A stretch of DNA of 64,000 nucleotides, from contig NZ_FSRC01000001.1 of NCBI RefSeq assembly GCF_900129785.1, positions 1,736,001 through 1,800,000 on the forward strand, written 5' to 3'. Below are positions 52,967 to 62,043 of this stretch, one piece after another. Below the pieces are notes generated by a model. It did no database searches and was not told where the DNA came from. It saw nothing but the letters and a program-made list of their open reading frames with translations. Each line of letters begins with the position of its first letter. Positions within the stretch are counted from its first letter, which is position 1. The translations under genes were made by a program, and so were the position numbers. Source of the DNA: Algoriphagus halophilus (GTDB lineage: Bacteria; Bacteroidota; Bacteroidia; Cytophagales; Cyclobacteriaceae).

Positions 52967-54643
52967 TTAGCCGAAAAGTTTTTCTAAAATCTTATAAGTA
53001 ATCAAATAAGTTGGCCTTACCCCTTCCATTCCAAGAGCTCCGGAAGCTAAGGTGCTTCCTGTTTCCAAAGGATTGTCAGAAGCATAGTAGGCATACAGTA
53101 CTTTTACATTCGATTTGATACTCCTCCTGATTTTAGAGGCAGATTGTATGGCTTTTTGATAATGGGCACCTTCCATTTCCAGTCCAACCGCACTCCAACT
53201 TGATTTCATGAAGTAGGTCAAAATATCTCTATTCTGAAGAGAGGTACCCAACACGGTTATCATAGATCCTTGGTAGACCCCTAGGCCATATCCTTCAAAA
53301 TCAGACTTCTTCAATTCATTTTTAAAAGGGTAATTGTCTGCTGTCCCCTCAAAAATATGTGAATTGGGAATCATTAAATCACCTTTTCCTCCGTAAAGAA
53401 TTCCAGCTTTCCCCATGATACTGGTAGACTCCACGTTCAAAGGAATCGCTTTTTCACCTTTGTTAAATGGTTTCAAAAGCTCGTCAAAACACTCATAAGC
53501 CTGCTCTCCAAAAGCATAATCCATGACCACAAATACAGGTTTTTTCTCCTCCTCTTTGGGTAATTTGACTCCAGGAATCAATTCATCCTTTTCCAATAAT
53601 GCCGTATCTATAATTTGAACGCCAATGTTGGTTCCAGATTCATCTGGTAAATCAATGAAACCATGCTTTTTGGCATAGTCAAAAATGGCTTTTCCTTTAT
53701 TGGATTTGGCATTCACACTGATATCCATCACCACTTTCTCTATTTCCTCATAGCTCTTTAAGCTTAATAGTTGGTGTCCATAAATGGTGTTCAGAACCGA
53801 ATGAAGATTAGCTGAAATCACATGAATAGGCCTTTTAAGGAGCTCATGCTCATCCAGAGCAAGCTTTATCCTCCTAGCCCAAAGTTCACCATAGACATGA
53901 TGTCCTACGCGTTCTCTTAAGGTGGCCGAAAAAGAAATCTCTCGGTCCAAATTTTTTGTCTGTTCCTCTAAAGCAAGCCTACCCATGTGGTAAACAATGC
54001 TAAATAGACTATTTGAATTGGAGGATTTTTCAAATTTATCCACAGCACTTTTGGTCTCCTCGAAGGTCCTTCCTATTAAATGGCTCAAATAGGCACTGGC
54101 TGCTTCTTTTTCGAAAGGCTCGCCAGCATCTTCTTTTTTGACCAATTCTTCCAACATGATCCAGTTTTGGGAGATTTTGCCTTTTGGATCCGTGCTGTTA
54201 TTTAGAATTTTTTTCGACTCAATGTACAAGAAAGTCAGGTGGGTTAAAATATCATAGATATCTGACCTCCCCCTGGTCATTTCCACATACATCACATGAT
54301 CATCCAATCGATAGCAATTTCTCTTTCTTTTGGGAGGCACAATTGGAGTCAAATGAGAAGTTTCATATCCCTCTCTACTGATTAGGCGAACGTAGCGACA
54401 TTCTTCAATTCCCCTTGGAAGTCTTTCCATTACGTAAAGTAGCCCATCCAATTCTATTTTTTCAGTGTCTGTAATGGTTCCATAGATTTCAGGACTCAGT
54501 ACCATCAATGCATTGACAAGACTCTCACCGGAAATACCCATAGGCTTGTAACTACCTCTCGTGAAAAGGTGCCTCATGGTGATATACATCTTTTCAATGG
54601 CGGATCTAGATTCCTGGGCTCTTGTTCGCTTCATTGTAAGCAT
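52967..54643 (-). CDS. DUF6909-like protein with nucleosidase-like C-terminus
   Basis: Soluble protein of 558 residues, no signal peptide; an alternative Met is at residue 4. The N-terminal 340 residues are helical and unlike anything I can name (RLDDHVMYVEMTRGRSDIYD and VISANLHSVLNTIYGHQ). The C-terminal 200 residues have a purine-nucleoside-phosphorylase/AMP-nucleosidase-like pattern: GLEMEGAHYQ (Met490-Glu491-Gly492) and ASDNPLETG (Ser522-Asp523), where those families place ribose- and base-contacting residues. I recall the whole protein as DUF6909, without known role. Activity is inferred from motifs only. Confidence 0.8.
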   Translation of the reverse strand: MLTMKRTRAQESRSAIEKMYITMRHLFTRGSYKPMGISGESLVNALMVLSPEIYGTITDTEKIELDGLLYVMERLPRGIEECRYVRLISREGYETSHLTPIVPPKRKRNCYRLDDHVMYVEMTRGRSDIYDILTHLTFLYIESKKILNNSTDPKGKISQNWIMLEELVKKEDAGEPFEKEAASAYLSHLIGRTFEETKSAVDKFEKSSNSNSLFSIVYHMGRLALEEQTKNLDREISFSATLRERVGHHVYGELWARRIKLALDEHELLKRPIHVISANLHSVLNTIYGHQLLSLKSYEEIEKVVMDISVNAKSNKGKAIFDYAKKHGFIDLPDESGTNIGVQIIDTALLEKDELIPGVKLPKEEEKKPVFVVMDYAFGEQAYECFDELLKPFNKGEKAIPLNVESTSIMGKAGILYGGKGDLMIPNSHIFEGTADNYPFKNELKKSDFEGYGLGVYQGSMITVLGTSLQNRDILTYFMKSSWSAVGLEMEGAHYQKAIQSASKIRRSIKSNVKVLYAYYASDNPLETGSTLASGALGMEGVRPTYLITYKILEKLFG

Positions 54644-54658
54644 ATTTACACTTTAATA

Positions 54659-55237
54659 TTATTTCAAACTTTCCTTAAAGAATTTCTCCAATTTGTTCAC
54701 TTTGGGCTTGATCACAAATTGACAATAGGGCTGATGTCCATTTCGGTTATAAAAATCCTGATGATAGTTTTCAGCAGGATAAAAACTCAACAGAGGAGCT
54801 ATTTCTGTCACAATAGGAGTATCAAAAACATTAGACTCATTCAATTGTGATTTGAGATCACTGGCAATGGCCTTTTGAGACTCATTGATAAAATAAATGG
54901 CAGAACGATATTGAGGGCCGGAATCAGCTCCTTGTCTATTTAATGTAGTTGGATCATGTGTGGCAAAAAACACTTCTAAAATCTTATGGAGACTGATGGT
55001 TTTAGGATCAAAGTAAACCTGCACGACCTCCGCATGCCCTGTGGTACCCGTACAGATTTGATCATAAGTAGGTTGAGCGATGAGGCCATTTGAATATCCA
55101 GACACCACCGTCTTTACTCCTTCTAATCGCTGAAAAACTGCTTCTGTACACCAAAAGCAACCTGCACCTAAGGTGATTAATTCCAAACCTTCTGGGATGG
55201 ATACTTCTGTTTCCGGTAATTTCAAATCCTTATCCAT
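54659..55237 (-). CDS. msrA: Peptide-methionine (S)-S-oxide reductase
   Basis: Repairs oxidised methionine in proteins; 192 residues. The catalytic motif GAGCFWCTEAVF carries Cys27 (catalytic) and Cys30, and GCFWC is the family signature; GHAEVVQVYFDP and YHQDFY near the C-terminus also fit. No signal peptide is visible, so it is cytosolic. It lies 15 bases from the DUF6909-like gene on the same strand, in a group of small minus-strand genes. Confidence 0.95.
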   Translation of the reverse strand: MDKDLKLPETEVSIPEGLELITLGAGCFWCTEAVFQRLEGVKTVVSGYSNGLIAQPTYDQICTGTTGHAEVVQVYFDPKTISLHKILEVFFATHDPTTLNRQGADSGPQYRSAIYFINESQKAIASDLKSQLNESNVFDTPIVTEIAPLLSFYPAENYHQDFYNRNGHQPYCQFVIKPKVNKLEKFFKESLK

Positions 55238-55269
55238 GATTCATTTTTGTTTGAAATAGAACAGATGAT

Positions 55270-55521
55270 TTAGGATTTAGGTTTACCCAAACATCTTATT
55301 TTAATTGTCCGGTTAACAATGTCCTGATATAAGTCCGATGATCGTGGACCTTCTAGTTCAATTGTACTTTTCTGAAGTAAAGATTCGATAAGCAAAACTA
55401 ACTCTGGGTAGAAATGTCTCCAGTCTTCTGGGTACATTTCCTGAATGATCAAATCTGGGTAAAAGAAGGACCTTTTCTTTTTCCTGCACATTTCCAAAAG
55501 GGCTGTCTTCAGGATATCCAT
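55270..55521 (-). CDS. Small DUF3253-like winged-helix protein
   Basis: Protein of 83 residues. An N-terminal helix (DILKTALLEMCRKK), a WRHFYPELVLLIESLLQK segment and a basic end (NRTIKIRCLG) resemble the small DUF3253 winged-helix domain, but my recall of that family is weak. It is basic, has no membrane segment, and lies between the methyltransferase and msrA genes on the same strand with five and 32 bases to them. It could bind nucleic acid; not shown. Confidence 0.6.
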   Translation of the reverse strand: MDILKTALLEMCRKKKRSFFYPDLIIQEMYPEDWRHFYPELVLLIESLLQKSTIELEGPRSSDLYQDIVNRTIKIRCLGKPKS

Positions 55522-55526
55522 TTTTA

Positions 55527-56069
55527 TTAATTACAAATCATCACAAATGCCGGAGGCAAATTCTTTAAAGTAAAACTTGACTTCACAGAACTGAAATGCT
55601 TTTTGAATAGACCTTTCAACAAATAAGAATAACATATCTGAATAAAATACCCGCTACTACTTAGTGCACTTCTGCTTTGTCTTAAAATTTCATCTCTAAT
55701 TTCAGGTGAGATAAAACTAAAAGGCAAAGAAGAAAAAATATAATCCACCTTTTTCCCGTCTAAATACAGGTGAATATTCTCAGCAGAATCATTGATGATT
55801 TTCACATTTTCCTGAGGAAATTGCTTTTTCATGGCATCACAAAATGAAGTGCTGATTTCAAATACCAATAATTCAGCATCAGGTGCCAAACGGTCAACAA
55901 TTCCTTGTGTAATGCTTCCATCCCCGCCTCCCATTTCAACAATGAGTTTTGCATCTGAAAGATCGGAATAAGAAAGCATTTTGTTTACTAGCGATTTTGA
56001 ACTAAAAGTCAACGCACCAGTTGTGCTCAAATTGCTGTAAAGTTCAAATAGAAGATCTGTTTTACTCAT
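55527..56069 (-). CDS. SAM-dependent methyltransferase (phospholipid N-methyltransferase-like)
   Basis: Rossmann-fold methyltransferase; from the Met at 56069 it has 180 residues. The longer frame to 56126 would run into the divergent LTA-synthase-like gene and is less likely. The SAM-binding motif is IVEMGGGDGSITQGI, followed by an acidic residue (FEIS), and YIFSSLPFSFIS forms motif IV. Pattern and length resemble phospholipid N-methyltransferases; rRNA dimethylases (KsgA) are also similar. It is divergent from the LTA-synthase-like gene with a 78-base gap. Confidence 0.78.
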   Translation of the reverse strand: MSKTDLLFELYSNLSTTGALTFSSKSLVNKMLSYSDLSDAKLIVEMGGGDGSITQGIVDRLAPDAELLVFEISTSFCDAMKKQFPQENVKIINDSAENIHLYLDGKKVDYIFSSLPFSFISPEIRDEILRQSRSALSSSGYFIQICYSYLLKGLFKKHFSSVKSSFTLKNLPPAFVMICN

Positions 56070-56147
56070 ATAATTGATTTGACAGGTTGAAGATACCCGA
56101 TTTTGCCCTATCTTTTCAGTCTTCACTCAAAAAGTTATAGATCAATT

Positions 56148-58163
56148 ATGGCCCAAAAAGCCGAAATCAGGTCCAATTTACCCCTGAAAATTCAAACCAC
56201 CTTAAGATTCTTCTGGGGGATGGGAATTGTCTTTTTATTTCTAATGCTGATTATCAGGATTTTAGAATTAAAATTAGTATTTGATAACCATCTATTAAAT
56301 TTCGCAATATCTGATGTTATCATAGGAAGCTTACTGGAGGATGTAGGTTGGTACTTCTATTTTATGGGCTTACTGTTGATGGTCCATCTAATAGTTAGTT
56401 TATTCTCACCTAAGCTTGGAAGAGGATTAACCCTATCGATTTTTGTGCTAACCATTATTATCCATGTTGCGCTGATCAGTTACTTTCTAAAAACTTTACT
56501 GCCTCTAGGAAGTGATGTTTATGCTTATAGTATGGATGACCTACTAGCTACTGTACAGGCCTCAGGACAATTAAACTTTCTTACTGTTTTCTTAGGCATA
56601 GTTGGAGCCATCCTACTAGGATTGATCCTGTCTTTGGGCTACCGATTCATCAAATTGTCACTTAAGTCATATTTGGTTGTCAGCGGACTTACGTATGTAT
56701 TTATTTTCTTCTATGTATTCTTCCCGATCACAGATACCAGCTCCGCAAATGAGAATAAAAGCAATGTGCAGGTAAACAAAACTCATTTTTTAACTCAAGC
56801 ATCATTCAATTACTTCATGTTTGATGATAATTATTACTTTGATTTTTACCTGAGGCCTTCTGGCAATGATCTGGTGGTCAAGAAAGATTATTTTGATGAT
56901 ATCTATCCCTTTGTGCATCGTGCAGAATATCCGGATGTATTAAGTCCTTATTTTGATAGCTTGGAGTCCAAGCCAGATATCGTGTTCATTTTATTTGAAA
57001 GTTTAGGAAGAGCCTATTCGGGTCGGGATGCCTATTTAGGAAGCTTCACTCCTTTCTTGGACTCTTTGGCCAAATCCAGTTTAGTATGGGAAAATGCCAT
57101 TTCCTCTACCGGTAGAACATTTGGAATACTCCCTGGAACCATGGCTGGCTTGCCTTTTGGAAAAAATGGGTTTTTGGAGTTTTCTCCAAACTACCCTCAT
57201 CATGAGACCATTCTTAGTATTTTAAAAGAGAATGGCTATGAATTGAATTTCTTTATTGGAGCAGATCAAAACTTCGATAATGAAGGGAGTTTCTTGAATT
57301 ATCAAGAAGTGGATTTAATAGTGGATCAACAAAGCTATGGTCCTGAATATGAAAAAACACCTTCTGAATCTGGCTTTTCATGGGGATATCCTGATAAGGC
57401 CATGTTTTCTAATGGACTAAGCAAGTTACCTCCATCCGATGAATCTCCTCAATTGCGTATTTTTCAGACCCAGACCTCTCATGACCCCTATATCGTTCCC
57501 AATCCAGAAATCTATCAACCTAAACTGCGAAATTACCTATCGAATGAACTAGGTTTTAGCGATTCCAAAGTCAGTGACTATTTATCCTACGAGAATATTT
57601 ACATGACTTTGCTTTATGCAGATGATGCGGTTCGGGATTTCTTCAATGAATATAGAAAAAGGCCAGAGTTTGAGAATACCATTTTCATCATCACAGGTGA
57701 CCACCGGCTTCCTGAAATTCCAATGGCTACTCGGTTGGATCGCTTCAGAGTTCCATTAATTATCTATTCACCAAAACTTAAGGGGCCAGCATCATTTAAA
57801 GGTGTGGTTTCCCATTGGGAAATTACCCCTTCTATATTATCCTTCCTCGAAAAACAGGTGAATGTAAACCTGCCGGAAGAGATGATCTGGCAAGGTCAGG
57901 TTTTGGACACAGCTAGCACATTCCAGTCCAATATTGCCATGCCTTTGATGAGGAATAAAAACCAATTACTTGATTACATTCATGGAGAATATTTCTTGTC
58001 AGATGGTCAATTATTCATCGTATCAGATGGATTGAATATTGATCCAATTGTAGATACTCAAAATCTAAATAGGATGACGGGAGAATTTGAAGAGTTTAAA
58101 AACCGGAATAATTACCTCATCCAAACCAATAAGTTGTTACCCGAAGATCTACCTGAAAATTAA
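56148..58163 (+). CDS. LTA-synthase-like membrane sulfatase-fold enzyme
   Basis: Membrane protein of 671 residues from the ATG at 56148 (TTG at 56103 is less likely). Five hydrophobic segments occur within the first 195 residues. The exported domain is sulfatase-like: Glu284 in FESLGRAYSG and Thr324 in SSTGRTFGILPG match the metal and nucleophile positions of LTA synthase, and GDHRLPEIP supplies Asp/His ligands. Such enzymes transfer phosphoglycerol or phosphoethanolamine to lipids or glycans. A Gram-negative has no lipoteichoic acid, so another acceptor is likely. It converges with the polysaccharide operon, overlapping four bases. Confidence 0.85.
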   Translation: MAQKAEIRSNLPLKIQTTLRFFWGMGIVFLFLMLIIRILELKLVFDNHLLNFAISDVIIGSLLEDVGWYFYFMGLLLMVHLIVSLFSPKLGRGLTLSIFVLTIIIHVALISYFLKTLLPLGSDVYAYSMDDLLATVQASGQLNFLTVFLGIVGAILLGLILSLGYRFIKLSLKSYLVVSGLTYVFIFFYVFFPITDTSSANENKSNVQVNKTHFLTQASFNYFMFDDNYYFDFYLRPSGNDLVVKKDYFDDIYPFVHRAEYPDVLSPYFDSLESKPDIVFILFESLGRAYSGRDAYLGSFTPFLDSLAKSSLVWENAISSTGRTFGILPGTMAGLPFGKNGFLEFSPNYPHHETILSILKENGYELNFFIGADQNFDNEGSFLNYQEVDLIVDQQSYGPEYEKTPSESGFSWGYPDKAMFSNGLSKLPPSDESPQLRIFQTQTSHDPYIVPNPEIYQPKLRNYLSNELGFSDSKVSDYLSYENIYMTLLYADDAVRDFFNEYRKRPEFENTIFIITGDHRLPEIPMATRLDRFRVPLIIYSPKLKGPASFKGVVSHWEITPSILSFLEKQVNVNLPEEMIWQGQVLDTASTFQSNIAMPLMRNKNQLLDYIHGEYFLSDGQLFIVSDGLNIDPIVDTQNLNRMTGEFEEFKNRNNYLIQTNKLLPEDLPEN

Positions 58164-59341
58164 TTTTTGGAAGTATGGGCATCCTCCAGAATTTTCGAAG
58201 TAAGAGGATAATAATAGTTCCAGAAGAAGCTCTCCCGGTCTGTATAGTCAGTGACCAAATGCAGTCCTTTCCAAAAAAATGGAAGACCTGTAAACTTCGA
58301 GGAACCTAACTCTACCCGTAAATCGGAATAATCACCTGCTAAATAATATAATTTTCCTTTGCCATTGTCTTTGACCACAGATGCGGGAAAAAACCGAGGC
58401 AATCCCATACTTCTCAATTTTTCCAACCCTTCGGACGTAGGATTGATATCGTAATAGGAAATAACTTTGTAATCCCGCTCGATCAAAACCACATCAAACC
58501 AATCCGGATAGGGTACTACTTCAGGTAGCAATTCACTTAATGGATTGATCCTTTGGGAACGTATAAGAGGTATTTTATTTTGATAATCTTCCTCAAAAGT
58601 AAGGCCCTCTATCCTACCATCTTCATGAATGAAAACCAATCCTGGCCCAGAAGGCAACCAATTCCCATCATGTTGTTTTTTGTATTGAAATTTAATCCAA
58701 TTGGGAACATCGGTATTTAGTAATGTGTCCATTTCATCAAAATACCTACCAATCCAGCCTGTCCACTGAATGCCCATTATGTTTTCAAATTCGGTCCTAT
58801 TCTCCTTGGAAGTAGGACTTGCCATGGTATTGAATTCTGCTACAATGGTTTTCTCTTTATTCTTTGCCTCACGGATCAATTCAATATCTTTCTCATCTAA
58901 CCCTCCATAGATTTTCTTAGGAACTAATGTGGTAGAATTGTTCTCCTCTTGCTCAGTCGTTTCCATTACCCCATAGGTATCAGTTATGTAAACCAAATCC
59001 AGATTTGATACTTTATCCTGAATCATTTGAGATGAATAGTTGGAAAGATCTTTGACTTCTGGCTTGGGCTTCTCACCAGCAGGATAATAGCCCAAGTAAT
59101 CCACTTTCCTATCGTAAAAAGTCTGATCCCTTTTCGTGTATTTTTGATGGTTTAAAACCCAAAACAAACTGCTATGTTCTACCAAGCCAGGTCCTAAAAC
59201 AGTTTTATCAATGATTAATAAATTCAGGTTTCTTTTAGGATAGAATTCCCAAATCCCGTAACTAATCAAAGGAAACAACACAAAAATGCCAATAATAGGC
59301 AAGGCACGTTTGAGATAGATTTTTAATTCTTCTGAGATCAT
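58160..59341 (-). CDS. Membrane-anchored periplasmic protein of unknown family
   Basis: Protein of 393 residues with one N-terminal membrane anchor (ALPIIGIFVLFPLISYGIW, about 14-32). The exported part begins with a strand-like LNLLIIDKTV and has DLVYITDTYGVM, KTIVAEFNTMASPTS, MGIQWTGWIGRYF and VVLIERDYKVISYY. I read it as an alpha/beta fold, perhaps similar to glutamine-amidotransferase-like or glycoside-hydrolase accessory domains, but I cannot name it. It is last of the five-gene operon, eleven bases after the TPR-barrel gene, where PgaB-like processing enzymes sit in related loci. That comparison is inference. Confidence 0.7.
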   Translation of the reverse strand: MISEELKIYLKRALPIIGIFVLFPLISYGIWEFYPKRNLNLLIIDKTVLGPGLVEHSSLFWVLNHQKYTKRDQTFYDRKVDYLGYYPAGEKPKPEVKDLSNYSSQMIQDKVSNLDLVYITDTYGVMETTEQEENNSTTLVPKKIYGGLDEKDIELIREAKNKEKTIVAEFNTMASPTSKENRTEFENIMGIQWTGWIGRYFDEMDTLLNTDVPNWIKFQYKKQHDGNWLPSGPGLVFIHEDGRIEGLTFEEDYQNKIPLIRSQRINPLSELLPEVVPYPDWFDVVLIERDYKVISYYDINPTSEGLEKLRSMGLPRFFPASVVKDNGKGKLYYLAGDYSDLRVELGSSKFTGLPFFWKGLHLVTDYTDRESFFWNYYYPLTSKILEDAHTSKN

Positions 59342-59352
59342 ATGAGAGTTCC

Positions 59353-60579
59353 TTAAAATCTATATTCCAAACCTAAAGTAAAGTTAAGGTCATTCCGGAA
59401 GTTATCCGAACTGATTTCATCCTTGCTATATCCAGTATATGCAGAAATCAGAAATCGTGGACTGATCAATTGCTGGTACCCCAATCTAGCTCGATAGGAG
59501 TTCAATAATTGACTCTGATCTCTATTTTCCTCATCTGGCGATACCCCGGAACTTAACTGGATACTGAAAAAGTCTTCAGCAGTTTTGAAATAATACCTCG
59601 CTTGAAAATTAGCCGATGTACTCACCTTTCCGTCATAAGGAATGACGTTCGCACGTAAGTTCAACCACCAGTTTCCAACATATTTACCCAATGATCCTGT
59701 GATGATATGGGTGGCTTCTGTGAAGCCCAGGTAACGATAGCCTCCTTCTAGCTCCCAGGCTTTATTCAAATTGAAATAGATGGAAGTTCCAAATCGGAAT
59801 TTAGGAAAGAAACTAGCACCTGAGCCTCCGATATTGATATAGGCATATGCTTTTTCGCCTAATGAAGGGTAAGCATCCAATTCAAATAAGGTGCCTTGGG
59901 AATCAAATCTTGAGGATTGAGTTACCCTTGCTATCAAGGATCCCGTCAGCTTGGTTCGTGTTCTTCCATAAAATGAAAAGGTATTCCATGGAGAAATGGC
60001 ACCATTGAAATTATCGTAATCGTAAGTGACACCAACAGCATTGGTCCTTCTCAGTCGTTGCAGGTTATTCATATAACCCAGTAATCCCTCCTGATTATAA
60101 TCCTTTTCAAAAAGCTCCTCTGCTATTTCATATGCTTCATCATAAGACTCCCTGAAATAATATAGGCGAGACTCTTTGTACTTCAAATTATCAGGTAATT
60201 CCTCATTGAAGTTGGATTTTGCTTTAGCAAGCACCTCATCAGCTTGATCATAGTCTCCTGCCCACATCAAATTATCCAAATACGCTGAATATCCGTCGGA
60301 ATAAGTAGGGGATGCAATGATGGCTCGCTCTAAGTAAATAGAGGCAGAATCATTTTTCCCCTCCCAAGCATAACTTCTTCCCACGAGAATCAAAATATCT
60401 GCGTAGTCAGGATATTTTTCCAAAGCCCTAAAAGCAATTTTTCTTCCTTCCTGATATTTCTTGTCAAATATGAGTGTTCTCGCTTCTTTCAGTAGCTCAT
60501 CAGGATCAAATGAATCCTGGGCCATCAGCGAACCGAAACTTAAAAATGCAATAAGAAGTAGGGATACATTTTTTTTCAT
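59353..60579 (-). CDS. TPR outer-membrane protein with YaiO-like barrel
   Basis: Exported protein of 408 residues with signal peptide (VSLLLIAFLSFGSLMA, cut near residue 20). Residues about 28-180 form TPR repeats (SYAWEGKNDSASIYLERAI, and YSDGYSAYLDNLMWAGDYDQA). Residues about 195-408 are a beta-barrel of YaiO type, ending in the aromatic LGLEYRF. The architecture recalls PgaA, whose TPR domain and barrel export poly-GlcNAc. It starts three bases after the GT2 synthase gene stop, so the synthase and its putative exit pore are directly linked. Confidence 0.85.
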   Translation of the reverse strand: MKKNVSLLLIAFLSFGSLMAQDSFDPDELLKEARTLIFDKKYQEGRKIAFRALEKYPDYADILILVGRSYAWEGKNDSASIYLERAIIASPTYSDGYSAYLDNLMWAGDYDQADEVLAKAKSNFNEELPDNLKYKESRLYYFRESYDEAYEIAEELFEKDYNQEGLLGYMNNLQRLRRTNAVGVTYDYDNFNGAISPWNTFSFYGRTRTKLTGSLIARVTQSSRFDSQGTLFELDAYPSLGEKAYAYINIGGSGASFFPKFRFGTSIYFNLNKAWELEGGYRYLGFTEATHIITGSLGKYVGNWWLNLRANVIPYDGKVSTSANFQARYYFKTAEDFFSIQLSSGVSPDEENRDQSQLLNSYRARLGYQQLISPRFLISAYTGYSKDEISSDNFRNDLNFTLGLEYRF

Positions 60580-60582
60580 GGA

Positions 60583-62043
60583 TTAAACATTCGTTTCTGG
60601 TTCAAATTTCTTTCGATCTTCAGATTTCTTAAATCCAGTCCGGATCATCTGGCCCCATCCACCTTTACCTTTGATAAAGTCGATATGACCCTTCAAACCC
60701 CATAAGACTACCTTTGGATGAATGATAAATGGTTCAATTAATACGGTGAATATTAATTTATTGAGGTCTTTTTTATCCTTGTAATTGTGAAATGCAATTT
60801 GCTCATATAAAATGCTGAACGAGGAAACCAGTAAGGAAAGCAGATACAGCATGGAATACAATGCGATGAAATAGAAGGCACTGAAATCACCAATAACGAT
60901 CAAAGTCAAGGTATAGAGCACACCCAAAAGCTCCACAATAGGTGCAAATTTTTCAAATGCACTCCAATAGGGATAAGAAAGTAACCCCAACACTCCATAT
61001 CTTGGATTCAGTTTTACCACCTTATGAAGTTGTAAGGTTTCAATGGTTCCTCGAATCCATCGGTTTCTCTGACGGGATAAAACAGACTCATCTTCTGGTA
61101 CTTCCGTCCAACATAATGGATCAGGAACAAAGCCCACTTTATAGGGGATTTTACGTTCTTCCATGTACCGACGCATCCTTACCACTAATTCCATGTCCTC
61201 TCCCACAGTTTTGGGAAAATACCCTCCTACTGCCAATACCAAGTCTCTTTTAAAAAATCCAAAAGCACCAGAAATAAGCATAAGACCATTAATTCTGGTC
61301 CATGCCATCCTTCCCATCAAAAATGCCCTGAAATATTCTATCACTTGAAATCTTCCTAGCAGGGTAGTTGGAATTCGATATTTGGTTACAGTACCATCTT
61401 GAACATCACAGTTATTTGCAATACCTATAGCCCCTCCCACAGCAATTACTTTTCTGTTGGTCTCCTCCATAAATGGTCTGACCATTCTGGTAAGTGACTC
61501 ATGAGAAAGGATACAATCCACATCGATACAGGAGATGATTTCCATGGATGCCAAATTGATTCCTGAATTTAATGCATCTGCCTTTCCCCCATTTTCCTTA
61601 TCGATGACCAACAGTTTGCTAAAGGATTCATTTTTAGATTTATAAACACCTTTTACAGGTTTACATTCAATTTGGTAATTGTATGCATAATTGGTTTTAA
61701 CCAACTCGAAAGCATCAATCAACTTTTGAAGGGTATCGTCCTTTGAACCATCGTTGATGATGATCACTTCAAATTTCCCATAATGCAAGGACATCAAACT
61801 CTTTGCATTCTGTACGATATTTTGGCCTTCATTAAAAGCCGGTGCTACAATGGAAACTCCCGGAGCTATAGGGGAAGTAATAATATCTTGGTAATCAGCA
61901 AAGCGATTTCTACGTAAATGATCCCTTAACTCCAAGGCACTCAAAAACATGGTAGTCAGGTAAATAATGATTACCGAAAAACTCACTACTAGGAAAAAAA
62001 CTCCAAGTACTTCCAACAGAAAATAAAATAGGAAACTATACAT
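60583..62043 (-). CDS. Processive family-2 glycosyltransferase (PgaC-like synthase)
   Basis: Inner-membrane glycosyltransferase of 486 residues. Two N-terminal hydrophobic segments precede a GT-A catalytic domain: PAFNEGQNI, IINDGSKDDT, the DVD metal motif at 174-176, GED at 281-283, and RQRNRW at 324-329 (the Q/R-x-x-R-W processivity motif). About four membrane segments follow (about 360-450). All these are seen in synthases of poly-GlcNAc, hyaluronan or cellulose. Sugar donor and polymer are unknown. It overlaps the HEAT-membrane gene by eight bases and is followed by the TPR-barrel gene. Confidence 0.93.
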   Translation of the reverse strand: MYSFLFYFLLEVLGVFFLVVSFSVIIIYLTTMFLSALELRDHLRRNRFADYQDIITSPIAPGVSIVAPAFNEGQNIVQNAKSLMSLHYGKFEVIIINDGSKDDTLQKLIDAFELVKTNYAYNYQIECKPVKGVYKSKNESFSKLLVIDKENGGKADALNSGINLASMEIISCIDVDCILSHESLTRMVRPFMEETNRKVIAVGGAIGIANNCDVQDGTVTKYRIPTTLLGRFQVIEYFRAFLMGRMAWTRINGLMLISGAFGFFKRDLVLAVGGYFPKTVGEDMELVVRMRRYMEERKIPYKVGFVPDPLCWTEVPEDESVLSRQRNRWIRGTIETLQLHKVVKLNPRYGVLGLLSYPYWSAFEKFAPIVELLGVLYTLTLIVIGDFSAFYFIALYSMLYLLSLLVSSFSILYEQIAFHNYKDKKDLNKLIFTVLIEPFIIHPKVVLWGLKGHIDFIKGKGGWGQMIRTGFKKSEDRKKFEPETNV

